In this document: positions 22,919 to 33,744 of the stretch, one piece after another | Layout of the letters: each line of letters begins with the position of its first letter | Position numbering within the stretch: position 1 is the first letter of the stretch | Made by a program: the position numbers and the translations under genes | Origin: Pyrus communis | Taxonomy: Eukaryota; Streptophyta; Magnoliopsida; Rosales; Rosaceae | Reading direction: 5' to 3' | Length of the DNA: 64,000 nucleotides | Assembly: GCF_963583255.1 (NCBI RefSeq) | Contig: NC_084813.1 | Location: forward strand, 16,592,299 to 16,656,298 | Notes under the pieces: model-generated | What the model was told of the DNA's origin: nothing | What the model saw: only the letters and a program-made list of their open reading frames with translations | Database searches by the model: none

Positions 22919-25900
22919 ATTATGCTAGTTGATTTCTGCTGGACTTTCAGTTTTTCTTTTTTGTCAGAAAGATATACTAGTGCTTTAAAATGGATCGGAT
23001 AATCAATACCTTTAAGTGACTATAAACTTACGGTACGGCAGTCCAAAATACTTGTTGGTTTGGAAAGTCCGTTTGCATGTAAGAGTGCTGTTAATCCAGT
23101 AAATTCTGATATTGTAGCTAAAAAAATAATTTCTAATGCTTAGTTTGTTAACTACGATTGAATGTTTATGATCAATTTATACAAAGTTTTACTGAAAGAA
23201 AGATATAGATTTATGTAAATTTCTCGTTTGTTTTAAGAATTTGTATGTGACGGTGTAATAACTTTCTTGTATGAATCAGGAGCATTCTTGCAAACTTAAA
23301 TTGCAAAGTTCAGTCAATTTTGCCAAAAAGCTGAATAAGAGGTGTGCGGTGGATGTTTGGGATTCCATAACTGTTCGTGCAAGGACACCAAATCTCAAAT
23401 GTTTATCTGCAAAGAAGCGAAAAGTTGCTCAAATATCGAAGTCGTTTCCTAAGCATAAAAAACCGGTGTTTGCCGTTCACAGCATTCTCAAGAATCATGA
23501 TGCTTGTGGGCAGAACTCCACTTATTGCGGCATGCAAAGTGATAGTCAATCAAATCCTTGCGGTATTCAACATTCAGAAAGGCATGTCAGGTTTTCTGGA
23601 ACGGATCACATACTTAGTCCAAGGAATAATGGAGTGTCTTCCCTTGAGAATAATTCAGATTCCTTTGCTAGTCCATCTGAGAAGGATGAGTATGCTGACA
23701 GTAATAAAGAAGCAACCCCGGTGGAGGTAGACAGAAGAGAAAATGATGTTTCAATTGGCACAGATATTGGAACCGAGTCTTGCAGTATAATCGGAAGGAA
23801 GGAATTGCCTCTAATTCCCGATCATGTTAATATTCCTAGTTTTCTGAGGCCACATATGACTCATCAAGAAAAAGTAAAGCATTTGCCTGATAAATCTGTG
23901 CCTTCAAGTAGTTTTGCGACTGAAGATAATAATTTAGGTATGTTTGAGCAAGGCTACCCCACTTCCACACTTAGACCTGCATATTCTGGCATTCCAAGAC
24001 CGATTTGTTCTCTAGAAGAACCCTGCCTAAGTACTCAAGGAGCTACTGTTTCCAGAGATTTTGAGCCCAGTGGAAAGATTGATTGTGTCGTACATCCTAT
24101 ACATGGAGTTTCTGCAATGAGTTCAAAGGAAAATACTGGAGCATTTCCTGTCTCTTCTTCATCTAGTTTCAGTTTCAATGAGAATGCCAAGGGGAGGTTT
24201 CCGTTCCTGTCACAATCTGAAATAGATAAATTCGGCGATCGTGGTCTGTACTCCCAATCAGTATGTCCACCTGTGAACCTGATGGGTGGCTCATATCCCT
24301 TTCCGGAGTGGAAACAAAGAGCGGTTACATATAGGGAAAGGTGTGCAGATGAGGATTTTGTTGGTTTGCCTCTCAATTCACATGGTGAGCTAATCCAGTT
24401 GAGGAAGACGAATGCTATACCAGGGTTTTCCAGTGGCTTACCAATACAGAATTTTACCCACTTAACGAGTATGAGTAGCTTACCAACGCAGAATTTTTCC
24501 TGTGTACCAAGTACGGGAGATTGTTCGACTGCATACAACAAGCATTTTTTGGAAAGAGAACTTCCAAATGACCGGTTGAACTTCTTTCCTATGCAGAATT
24601 ATTTTAAAGAGAATCCTAGGTCACATATTCGAGATTTGTTTGGTGCTACTTACTTGCAAAATACTCAAAGAGCAGATATACATCAGCTTGATTTTGAGAG
24701 CAGAAGCAGCCACTCTTTTCACCCGCTTGTTTCAGACCGAAACCTGATGAATGTCTCTATCAGTGGACGCAGACAATTTGACCAGGTACAGAACCAAAAG
24801 ATACGTGGAATGATCTCTACGGAAAATTCAGGCCACACACCATTGAATGTGAATCAACCAACGATGCGGTTAATGGGAAAAGATGTGGCAATTGGTAAAA
24901 GTAGCAAAGAGATTCAAGGGTTTGAGGATGGAAAAGTGTGGATGGATAAGGAAATTATAGCAGAGCATCGTCCTTCAAGTACTGCCTTGGATACTTTGTC
25001 GTTGAACAGGAATTTCCCGCAGAACTGGTTTCCATGCACAGCATCGGGAAAGTTGAAAGAACCTGCCGCGCAGTCATTTGAAATTGACAGAGAACATGCC
25101 CCACAACAAAATTTAATGATGAAAGCTCCAGAGTCTAGATTTCCCCACCCTTACCGCAACTGGCAAAGCAATTCCATGTTTGAAAATGGCAGCCTTACCG
25201 CCGACAGATGTCCAAGTTCTAATTTGATCCGTTTTGCTCAGTTGCCTGCTTCGCCTGCAATGTTTAATGGGCCACCTAACTTCCGGGAGCAATTCATATC
25301 TGGAGCTGAATCTCTACAATCCCTACAGTTTGGCTCTCAACTACCAGTATTATCTGCTTCTCTGAATACTTGTGGGCATGGGGTTTTAGGACCTGCTGAA
25401 CTGAATTACAAGCAGGATCCACCTCATTTTGCGAAATCATCAATCGGCTTGCCTATCCTGAATCCGGAATGTAGAGAAAAGAATGTGGAGTCATCGTGGT
25501 TTGAGAGCTCCTCTAAGGGCATGCCCCCTTGGTTGTTACATGCAACACTGCAAGTCCCAAATGCAGCTTCTCAATCTTTTCCAAATGTGGATAGCAGACA
25601 CCATCAGCATATTAGGCCGACAGCTAATTTTTTTAGCACGCATCATCCTTCGGAAATTTCTTATCCTTGCAATTTCATGACCTCTCGTTTACAAGTGAGG
25701 GAGAATGCACATACTCCGGCGACTACTGGTATTCCTCCTCTTGCTCGAGCCATTCAAGAAGTAAATCCAAAACCAACCTCTGCCACCAACATGGACAGAA
25801 ACAGAATCAAGATCAAAGATCCCTATCCCTTCAAGAAAACCAAGAGACTGGCCGTCAAAGCTGTAGATTCAACAAAGGCTCCCGACATGGTGCACTTAGA

Positions 25901-26273
25901 AACGCAGGAAAAGTTGAGTACTGCCGCAGGATCGTCAAGAAGGAACATTTTCGATGAAAGGCAGTCTAATTTGAGAGCACTTGACCTCGACTCAAGTTGG
26001 AAGAAAGAAAGCGATTTGGGTTGCAGCCAACATTATTTTCAAAAGGCTAGATTTGAACCCTTTGGAGTCGAGTCTTCCAAAATGGACAGCGTTATGAGAA
26101 GTACAGGCCCCATTAAACTTAGTGCAGGAGCAAAACACATCATAAAACCCACTCCAAATGTGGATCAGGATAACTCCAGGTCAATCCATTCAACAATTCC
26201 CTTTGTTGCGGTAACTAATGGTTTCAGAGAACCACAACCTCAGAAGAAAGCAACAAAGATTTACAGGTTTTAG
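19813..26273 (+). CDS. UBZ4-type zinc-finger nuclear protein, about 1261 aa
   Basis: Three exons: 19813-19844, 19932-20691 and 23280-26273. Junctions CG/GTAAGC...TAG/AG and AAG/GTATGC...CAG/GAG keep frame over 3786 nt. The start gives MAAAFDGFSIR followed by a conserved-looking EYAAKMRSVDVLKCYPF. Residues 134-155 form C-x2-C-x13-H-x3-C (CPVCKDF...HIDGC), the pattern of Rad18/UBZ4 ubiquitin-binding zinc fingers. Residues about 160-176 and 230-260 are Lys/Arg-rich (KKVKKRKKEKR), typical of nuclear import signals. The remaining thousand residues are Ser/Asn/Pro/Gln-rich with no domain I recognise. The family resembles plant proteins annotated as hapless-8-like, but I hold that name loosely. A role in ubiquitin-linked chromatin or DNA processes is inference. 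Neighbours give no further hint. Confidence 0.85.
20692..23279 (+). other. 2.6-kb intron of the UBZ gene
   Basis: Donor AAG/GTATGC, acceptor ATCAG/GAGC. The intron interrupts the coding sequence in phase 0 and contains a 40-base T run at 22877-22916. Short open frames within it (for example near 20815 and 21401) have no domain and are not called. Confidence 0.8.
22877..22916. repeat. poly(T) run of 40 bases
   Basis: An uninterrupted T tract within the long intron of the UBZ gene. Its length is likely to vary between alleles and sequencing runs. Confidence 0.9.
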
Positions 26274-26954
26274 AAGCAAGTCTTTTAAACTGGTTATATT
26301 TTCCTTTCCGCTGCATCCATTTTTCTGTCTGATGCTTATAAAGGTTTTGTGACTGCAACAGGTTCACCGTTTAGGTCAGGATACAGGAATGTTCATGTAT
26401 GAATGCCAAAAGCAGCATAGTTCATAGGATTTCCGGTCGCTTCGCTTGCAGTAACACTAGCCAAATTAACTGTTGGAAACTTTGTATTTTCACATCTGTT
26501 TCTTAAGCCATGTTACTCTTCACATGGGATCTGTAAAATATGACCGTGTAATAGTAGATTATATGCTTTTTCCTACAATTTAATTTAGTTCTTTTCAGAC
26601 TACATCCTTCTGTATCTGAAATTCTACTGGGTCCTGTTTTGTTGAGTGTATTCGAAAATTCTAGTCCCTTCATTAGCAGGGAAATTTTGGCCTTTTTTCT
26701 CCGAAGTTTTTGGTACTGTATGCAATGGAAATTTAAAATTTGTTGTATTTCTTCGAAGTACACATTTTGGACATGCATTTTTTACTTATATTACCAAAGT
26801 GATCATGAAAAGAAGGTTAAGAGAATTAAAAAGGTGAGTAAACATAATTTTCCATTCATATAAACAAAATATATAAGACCATATGCCTATATACAAAGAC
26901 TAGATTAATGCACATCTCCTCTATATGTTTGTAGCTTCATAGTTGCTGCATGGA

Positions 26955-27904
26955 TCAGTGCCTCCTAGCTTCTCTTTCAGCCTGCAAAATCACACATTCA
27001 TTAGTGAACTTAATCTTACCTAGAAAGACATTAATAGATATTAATTAGTGTTTGTACATACTGCTTTGACGACTCTTTCGAAAGCTTCAACTCCATATTG
27101 ATCGATGAAGTGTTCGACATGCTTCCTTGCGTCAAGGCTCATCATCTGCAGGACCTTCTTCTGACCCGCTGGATAGTTTGAGCTCAAATGGTCTCCAAGC
27201 TTCACATACTTCCTCACAACGTTCTCATAAACATAGGCTGCCCCATTGAAAATTGGCAGCACCAACCACATGCAAAATAACAGCTTCATATATGGCCATA
27301 TTGGAATCCTATATATGCCAATGTCCAAACAGATGTATAGTTTAATCAATAGTTTCATGAATAATTATTAGAAAAATGTGTATCAGAATAAAGGAAAATG
27401 ATTACCGAATTCTATTTTTCTCCCCATATATGCACTCATTTCTTTTATTTATTTGTAGATTAAATAAATGGAATTAGAAAAAACGACAGTGTGAAATCAT
27501 CTCCCTAGAGCAAATGTGCATGCAGTATTTTGTTGACATACCAAGCTAGTACTTTCCAGAAGGATAGTTCGAATAAGGTTATGAAAGAGTATATAACCCA
27601 ATATGGTAGCCACTGTTGTTCGTCGAGTGCTGAAGGGCTCTCGATTGCTCTCATTGATGCATACCTGTTCATGCATGGACGAAATGGAAGGAATAAATAT
27701 ATAAACAAATTAGTCAATCAATTCTAGCTGATTATTTCCCCCTCTCGTCGATTATTAAGAATTTACTTACAATGGATAAAGAAGCATCACTCCTGGCCTG
27801 CAAGAAGATCAAAAGCAAACATCTCAAGATTAATCGGTAGAAATGAAATATCAATTAGTAAGTTCCGGTTATGATAATCAAAATACACACACACACACAC
27901 ACAC

Positions 27905-27946
<42 letters not shown>

Positions 27947-28264
27947 TCGTTCATGCAGGTTATTATTCATACTTCTTGGATAAATTTAAACCAAATCAAG
28001 ATTAACATATAAAGATGAAGCTGTGCGTGCTTAATTATTATACGTGGCATGGAAATTGACATTTTTCAGACGAAGGCACCACGCATATAAAACATTTTCT
28101 GCACTTTTTGTAATAGACATGCATGTCACATTAGTATCGATGTATGGAGGATATAATTATAAAACAATAACAAGAATAAAAACATATGATATTTAAGGTG
28201 TGTCTTTTGCAACATACCCGATTATTGTATCCAAATTTTTAGCAATGACTCCAAGAACACCCAT
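26955..28264 (-). CDS. HVA22F: HVA22-like protein f (TB2/DP1/HVA22 family), 156 aa
   Basis: Five minus-strand exons: 28218-28264, 27771-27797, 27542-27664, 27062-27308 and 26955-26981. Every junction is GT-AG and the 471-nt frame stays open. The protein starts MGVLGVIAKNLDTIIGPG and continues LLYPLYASMRAIESPS, DEQQWLPYWVIYS, WPYMKLLFCMWLVLPIF. It ends AEREARRH. This matches the reticulon-like TB2/DP1/HVA22 domain, with hydrophobic hairpin segments around residues 17-30, 43-63 and 68-90. The family shapes tubular ER and membrane traffic and is often ABA- or stress-responsive. Length and the short basic tail match the HVA22f subgroup. Two coding exons are only 27 nt. The gene is tail-to-tail with the UBZ gene, about 0.7 kb away. 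Confidence 0.92.
27885..27944. repeat. compound (AC)n(AT)n microsatellite in HVA22 intron 1
   Basis: About 10 AC units followed by about 20 AT units, lying between coding exons 1 and 2 of the HVA22-like gene. Confidence 0.95.
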
Positions 28265-28779
28265 ACTGAAACACTACAATTTGATCTGGTTTGCCCGCTC
28301 GTTTCTTCTCACAAATTAACCCTGAAGTGTGTAAATAATAATTTCCTGAGAAAATGAGTCGATGATGGGAAGTACAAGTCGTGTATTTAAAGGTCTGTGG
28401 ATTGTGAAGTTGATTTCATCAAGAAGCCGAATTAAAGAATTATTGCCCCATCAAAGGGTTTTCTTTTGCTGATCTCAATTGCATTGGCATATATACCTTA
28501 GCTAGCTTTTCTTTCTCTTGAAACTTTGTCTCCCTTTTAAAGCCACTTTTACGTGCGTTAATTAGCATCTTATAACATACACATTTCAGTTTTTCTTATT
28601 ATTTATAAAATAAATATTGGTTATAAAAAAAGAATTATAATTACAAGGATTTTTATTTATTAGAAATGCACTCATAAATTAAAGGCTTTGAAAAACCAAG
28701 ACCCCAATAATCACAAACTTCATGCTGCAACCTTATGAAATTTTATTGATTCGTCCTCTAATGTTTAATACATTGCATG

Positions 28780-28843
<64 letters not shown>

Positions 28844-30331
28844 TGATAGAGTTAATAGATGTATGGATTTAATTAGTACAATACAATGCACGCTACTAGA
28901 ATATCAGGACTTCAAAAACGCATTCAATTACTAAAGAAGTTTTGCATATGAAAATGTATCTTTTGATTTAGAGAAAAACATGTATTTTTATCACAATCAC
29001 ATTCAACCTCATATACAAATTAGGTGATTAGTTTTAATATGCATAAGTTAACCAAAAAAAATGTGCATAATTACATTTGATATATATTTTACTTTAGGAA
29101 GAAATAAATAAATAATGGAAAACGGGGATAAAAAAGTTGGTAAAAAAGAGAAAATAAAAGCAGTGGAAACCCTAAAGGTAGAGTGGAGCTGTGGGGGTAA
29201 TAAAAAGCGACAGCATATCAAGGCACGTGAGAGTAGGGCCTTCCTTTATAATTCCAAAAGCTTTCATCATTACATGTACTTTGTCCATTTATCAACTGTA
29301 ACTTGATGTAACACCAACATGTTATGTTATGTAAGACCCAAATCTCACAACACCGTCCACTGTCGGCGGCCTAAGAGCTGGAAACCAAAGGGCAACACCT
29401 GAGTTTGTGGCTCAGGTTCTCCCAAATATGGAGGAGGAATCTGTCATCTCCTAATCTCTCTTTCATTTTCTTCCGTTACAATTTAGTCATGTCAACATCT
29501 TATATTTATTTTTTTATAAAGATAAAAAGACAAAAAATAATATGTAAAAAGAGATGAGGAAAAGAGATGAGAATAGGAGGGAAGAGAATCTTCCTCCCCA
29601 TGTATTAAACATCCAACTAAGAATTTGCACACACGTTCAATTTCATTGATTTTTGAGTTACAAATTCTTCTCTTTTTCCCTCCCTCTTTGCTCCCTTTCT
29701 TCCAACTTGTAACCAGCCCAATGAAGAAGTACCAAATAGGGTTTGGGTGCCAACTAATGAAACAAACGAGTAGTGAAGTTCAGTTGGCTTTTTGCATGTG
29801 AATTTTCATAATTTTCCATGAAAGCATCATATAGCAGAGGAAGAAGAGAGAAGTATAAACGGAAAGAGGAGGAAGACAAAAAAGTGTCTGTTGCATCTAA
29901 CAAATGAAAAAGAATGCAATTATTCAAAACCGTACAATCTACGACTAAGATTAATCGATTATTAGGTTCCTCATAGAAAGGATCCAGAGAGGATCTAAGT
30001 CCTCTAGTGCGTGGCAGCCACTCGATCTTCATGTTTGAGACATGTTTCTCTTTTCCTTTTTCCTATTTTGTCAAAATGCATATTTGATCATAATTGGATT
30101 ACGTATGTATCTGATCATAATATGTTTGTCAATGTAACTTATTTTTGAAGTAGAAATTAGAATGTATTCTATAACATATAACTTTTGTATGTCAAACAAT
30201 GTTAAAATTTGAAAACGCTTTCAAATCTTTAAAGAGCGGCACTCTCAAATGAGCCTTCTATGTTAATTATTCTTTAATTTCCGTGATATATTCTGAAAAA
30301 AAAAATTTCTAAAATGAAGATTTGATTCTTG
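28265..30331. other. intergenic sequence upstream of the HVA22 gene
   Basis: Contains the HVA22 promoter side (from 28265), the (AT)n array at 28782-28840 and otherwise unremarkable AT-rich DNA. A slightly GC-richer block at 29335-29420 has no recognisable coding signal. No other gene is supported. Confidence 0.45.
28782..28840. repeat. (AT)n microsatellite, about 29 units
   Basis: An uninterrupted AT array. The poly-YI open frame across it is an artefact. Confidence 0.95.
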
Positions 30332-30413
30332 TTAAATGCTAGATCTGACATTCGTGTCATGTTTTCTCGTGTTCGTGTTGTTTTCGTGTCATACCCGATA
30401 GCTTAACGGGTTG

Positions 30414-30701
30414 TGTGACATCCCACATCGCCCAGGGGAGTGATCCTTATATGTATATTCCTATCCCTACCTAGCACGAGGCCTTTTGGGAGCTCACTGA
30501 CTTTGGATTCCGTAGAAACTCCGAAGTTAAGCGAGTAGCGCGCGAGAGCATTTTTAGGATGGGTGACCCATCGGGAAGTTCTCGTGTGAGTTCCCAAAAA
30601 CAAAACCGTGAGGGCGTGGTCGGGGCCCAAAGCGGACAATATCGTGCTACGGTGGTGGAGCAGGCCCGGGTTGTGATGGGGGCCCGGGCCGGGATGTGAC
30701 A
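30414..30701 (+). mobile_element. solo Cassandra LTR nested in hAT-like element
   Basis: TGTGACATCCCACATCGCCC to GGGATGTGACA, flanked by GGTTG (30409-30413) and GGTCG (30702-30706), a 4-of-5 duplication. The uninterrupted paralogous site in copy A (near 15738-15745, AACAGGTCGTGTCG) supports insertion here. Confidence 0.9.
30498..30589 (+). promoter_or_regulatory. 5S-rRNA-like segment with pol III internal promoter motifs
   Basis: Inside the Cassandra LTR, AACTCCGAAGTTAAGCGAG, AGGATGGGTGACCC and GGGAAGTTCTCGTGT match plant 5S rRNA in order. They cover the A box, intermediate element and C box region. The rest is diverged, so it is not a functional 5S gene. Cassandra is known for carrying this segment in its LTRs. 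Confidence 0.85.
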
Positions 30702-31849
30702 GGTCGTGTCATGTAATACCCATTAAAGTAAACCAGTAATATGACTTGACCCGAAATCAATCCGTTAATTTTACCAGCTAATATGATCCGACCTGTTACC
30801 TGTTAAGAAAAATATATTTTAAATCAACAAAAATGAAAATGAAAAACATAATTTGACCCAAAAAATGTAAAACATAATACTAAATTAGTATATACATACT
30901 AAATTTCAAAGTTGACCCCTTCATGAAAGTTGTAAAGCTTTTCATTATGAGTGATTACATTTTTCACACTTCTACAATAATTTTTATTAATTTCATTAAT
31001 TTTGCACTCAAATAAAAAAACACTGTTCATGAGATTTGGAGGGTTTTAAAAATCTAAACGACCATATAACCATTGTCTAAGCGTTGTGGATGCAATTATA
31101 AACGTTTATTATGCATTCACATCTTTCAGACTTATACATTAATGATTATGAATTTTGTTTATTTTGAACTCCTTTAAAAATACTATTCATGAGTTTGTAT
31201 GGTTTTAAAAATTCAAACGATCATATACCCATCCTCAAAGCGTAGAGGATGCAACTACAAGCGTTTGCATATTTTTTTTCATATTTTTCGCATATGTAAA
31301 TTAATTATTATAATTTTTTAAATGTGTTTGGTATTTTTAAATTACTTGATATTTTTATTTTTATTGTGTTTTATGATTTTTAATCTCAATCTTTGCCTAT
31401 AATATACTATAAAAATAAATAAATTTTAAAATTTATATAGAATAATAATTAATAAATAATATATACATATTCATTATATCTATTGTATTTTATAATAAGT
31501 TTATTCTAGTAGTTTAAAAAATTAAAATCATCAAAATAACTTTTTTCTTATCGTGTCGAAACAGGTTATCCGCGTGTCACTCTCGTGTAAACCTGTTAAG
31601 GACCCGTTATTAATGGGTTATTATCGTGTGACTTGATAATGATCCAAAACCTATTATTTTCGTGTCATTTATGTGTCGTGTTAACATGTCACCAGGTCTA
31701 TAAAATGCAATGTTGAACCACGTTATTATGGCAGACTCATTGTAAGGTTTAGCCTACTTCCACATTCTATTAGTATAGATTTCCGTTTGTTTAAAAAAAG
31801 AACACACACACACACACACAAGGGTAGATTAGTAATTGACTTAGAGTCC

Positions 31850-32040
31850 TTGCTTCGTTACCCCTTCCCAGTTAACACTGCTGCGCGCCTTCTTACCAAA
31901 TTGCTCTCCCGCTTCCATATTTTGTCCACACTGCCACTCTCTCTTTCTCAGACAAATCAACCCGCAAACCCTAACCCTAGCGACCCCAATTCTCCTCCGC
32001 TCCCTCGCAAAGTCGGCGTCTTTCAGCGTCTCCCTTAACT
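31850..32040 (+). other. probable 5'UTR exon of the hAT-derived gene
   Basis: A CT-rich, moderately GC-rich segment ends at a good donor (AACT/GTACGT at 32041). The matching acceptor is TGTGCAG/GTACTGG at 33718, 27 bp before the start codon at 33745. The upstream edge is not visible in sequence. Confidence 0.5.
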
Positions 32041-33717
32041 GTACGTCTCCAAACCCTAATCTCACCATCTCTCCTCTGTTAATTTTGAAACATTTCGTTT
32101 TTCTTTTTTTCGGGTTTGAACCCTAAATTGGGTCCGAGTCCGAATGCAATTTGGGGCTTATTTGTTTCTTCGTTTGTTGTGGATTCCTGTATTGTTTTAT
32201 ATTTAAATTTATATTGGGATTCCTATCCGAGAACCGCAATTGAGTTCTAAAGTGGGCCCTTTGACCCGTACGGATGCGACCCGCTTGGAGTCCGGGTTGG
32301 GTCAGGCGGGTCCCGGAATCCGTCTCCGATCCGGCCATTTCCAGAAGCTCGTCTTTCCCAACCTAATTTTACCCCTTTCTGAAATCTGAAATGCCCGACC
32401 CGCCTTCTCTCTCCTCATGGACCCGGTTCAATTCTCGGGTCGAATTTCAAGACCAGACTTAATGTAATGTTTGCTGTGATTTCTTCAGTATGCACTCTTT
32501 TCTTGTGTACGGTAAAAGCTCCTGAACATTGAAGAGCAGAAAGATGCCTTCTTTCTCTCTCTTTTAGTAAAGAATTAGGCATCTTGATGTAATTATGGAT
32601 TTGTTGCAAACCCGTAAATTTTCGAATTTATGATGCTTGCCATTGTAAATTTTCTAATGCATGGTTGCTATGCAGATTGCGTTACTTGTAGAATGCTTGC
32701 ACCGATGTCGTAGTTATTTTACAACAACCCTTGTTTGAATTATGGTACAGAGCGAGTCTTCCTGTACTGCATTGTATGTTCTGCAGTTGGCAGGGATGAT
32801 GCCTTAGCTTCATAGTTCATACTCATCAGTTGTTGTAAAACTATCGATTAACTCCTCTCCTCGATCCAACTATTTGTTGTGTGTTTTATTGAGATGACTG
32901 TGCACATTTCTGTCTTCAACACATGTGAATTATAACACTCTGAAGTAACCTTTACAATTAATGCATTTTTCTGCTGAAAGAAGAGAAGTACATTAGTCAT
33001 CATCAATCCGAAAAGCTAAATCGAGATTTTTGTTCTTTGAACTGGTTGATGTTGTATTTACACGGGTCAAATCGTGTTTCTCAATTGGGTCATAACATTT
33101 CCATATGATACGCCTGGTCCATTCTGGTAGTAGTTCCTTTTCTTTTGATGTCTAGCTTAGCCTCTTTGAACTGGTTGATTTTTTTTTTTTTCTTTTGAGA
33201 AATTTGTTACTTTACAACCTGCACAACTTATTACTTCAGTTAATTTTGCACCTCAACATATATTTTATTTAGTGTCAGCATGAGTGTAGGGCATTTGGAT
33301 AATTGTTTTACCAATTTTGCCTATACAGATATGCAACTCTCATGCATTTGTAACATTCGCAGTGCTGTCACTTTTGCATTTTTGAATTGTGACGCATAAA
33401 CAGAAGCCTGCCACTATTTTTTTGTCATGTAATTTTTAATCATAACTATGAGACTATTATTAATCCTTTTAGATTGTTTCAACTTCTGTTGTGTGAAATT
33501 GCACGGGCAAACGTTTGTAATTTTTTTCTTTTTAAATAAAAAAACATATGTTGTCTTATGACATTTTTATTGAGGGGAAATTGATAATTTAAGAAAGCTT
33601 GGTAGTCATATCTTTGAGTCGACTTCTTATTTTGGTTCTCTCCGTTTTTTCTTTTCCTTTTGGGTTAGTAATCCTACTACTAATAATATATATATTCATT
33701 TTTTTTTTTATGTGCAG
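32041..33717 (+). other. probable 1.7-kb 5'UTR intron
   Basis: Donor GTACGT and acceptor TTTTATGTGCAG bracket AT/T-rich noncoding sequence. 5'UTR introns of this kind are common in host plant genes and unusual in active transposons, which supports domestication of the following gene. Confidence 0.5.
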
Positions 33718-33744
33718 GTACTGGTGAGGTACTAAGTCAATGCA

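Larger units (their letters stand above)
30340..31700. mobile_element. non-autonomous hAT-like element, copy B, with nested Cassandra LTR
   Basis: Homologous along its length to 15671-16770 in the same orientation. The left end is TAGATCTGACATTCGTG and the right end inverted is TAGACCTGGTGAC. Flanks are TTAAATGC (30332-30339) and TAAAATGC (31701-31708), a 7-of-8 duplication. The 288-bp Cassandra LTR at 30414-30701 splits its left subterminal region. Without that insert the element is about 1.07 kb, close to copy A. No transposase is present. Confidence 0.85.

Noticed and set aside
24035..24541. 168-codon minus-strand frame
   Set aside because: It is the antisense shadow of the third exon of the UBZ gene.
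28722..28934. 70-codon frame with poly-YI
   Set aside because: Produced by the (AT)n array.
30498..30589. Functional 5S rRNA gene
   Set aside because: Conserved promoter blocks are present, but the 5' and 3' ends and the linker differ from 5S rRNA, and the segment sits inside a Cassandra LTR.
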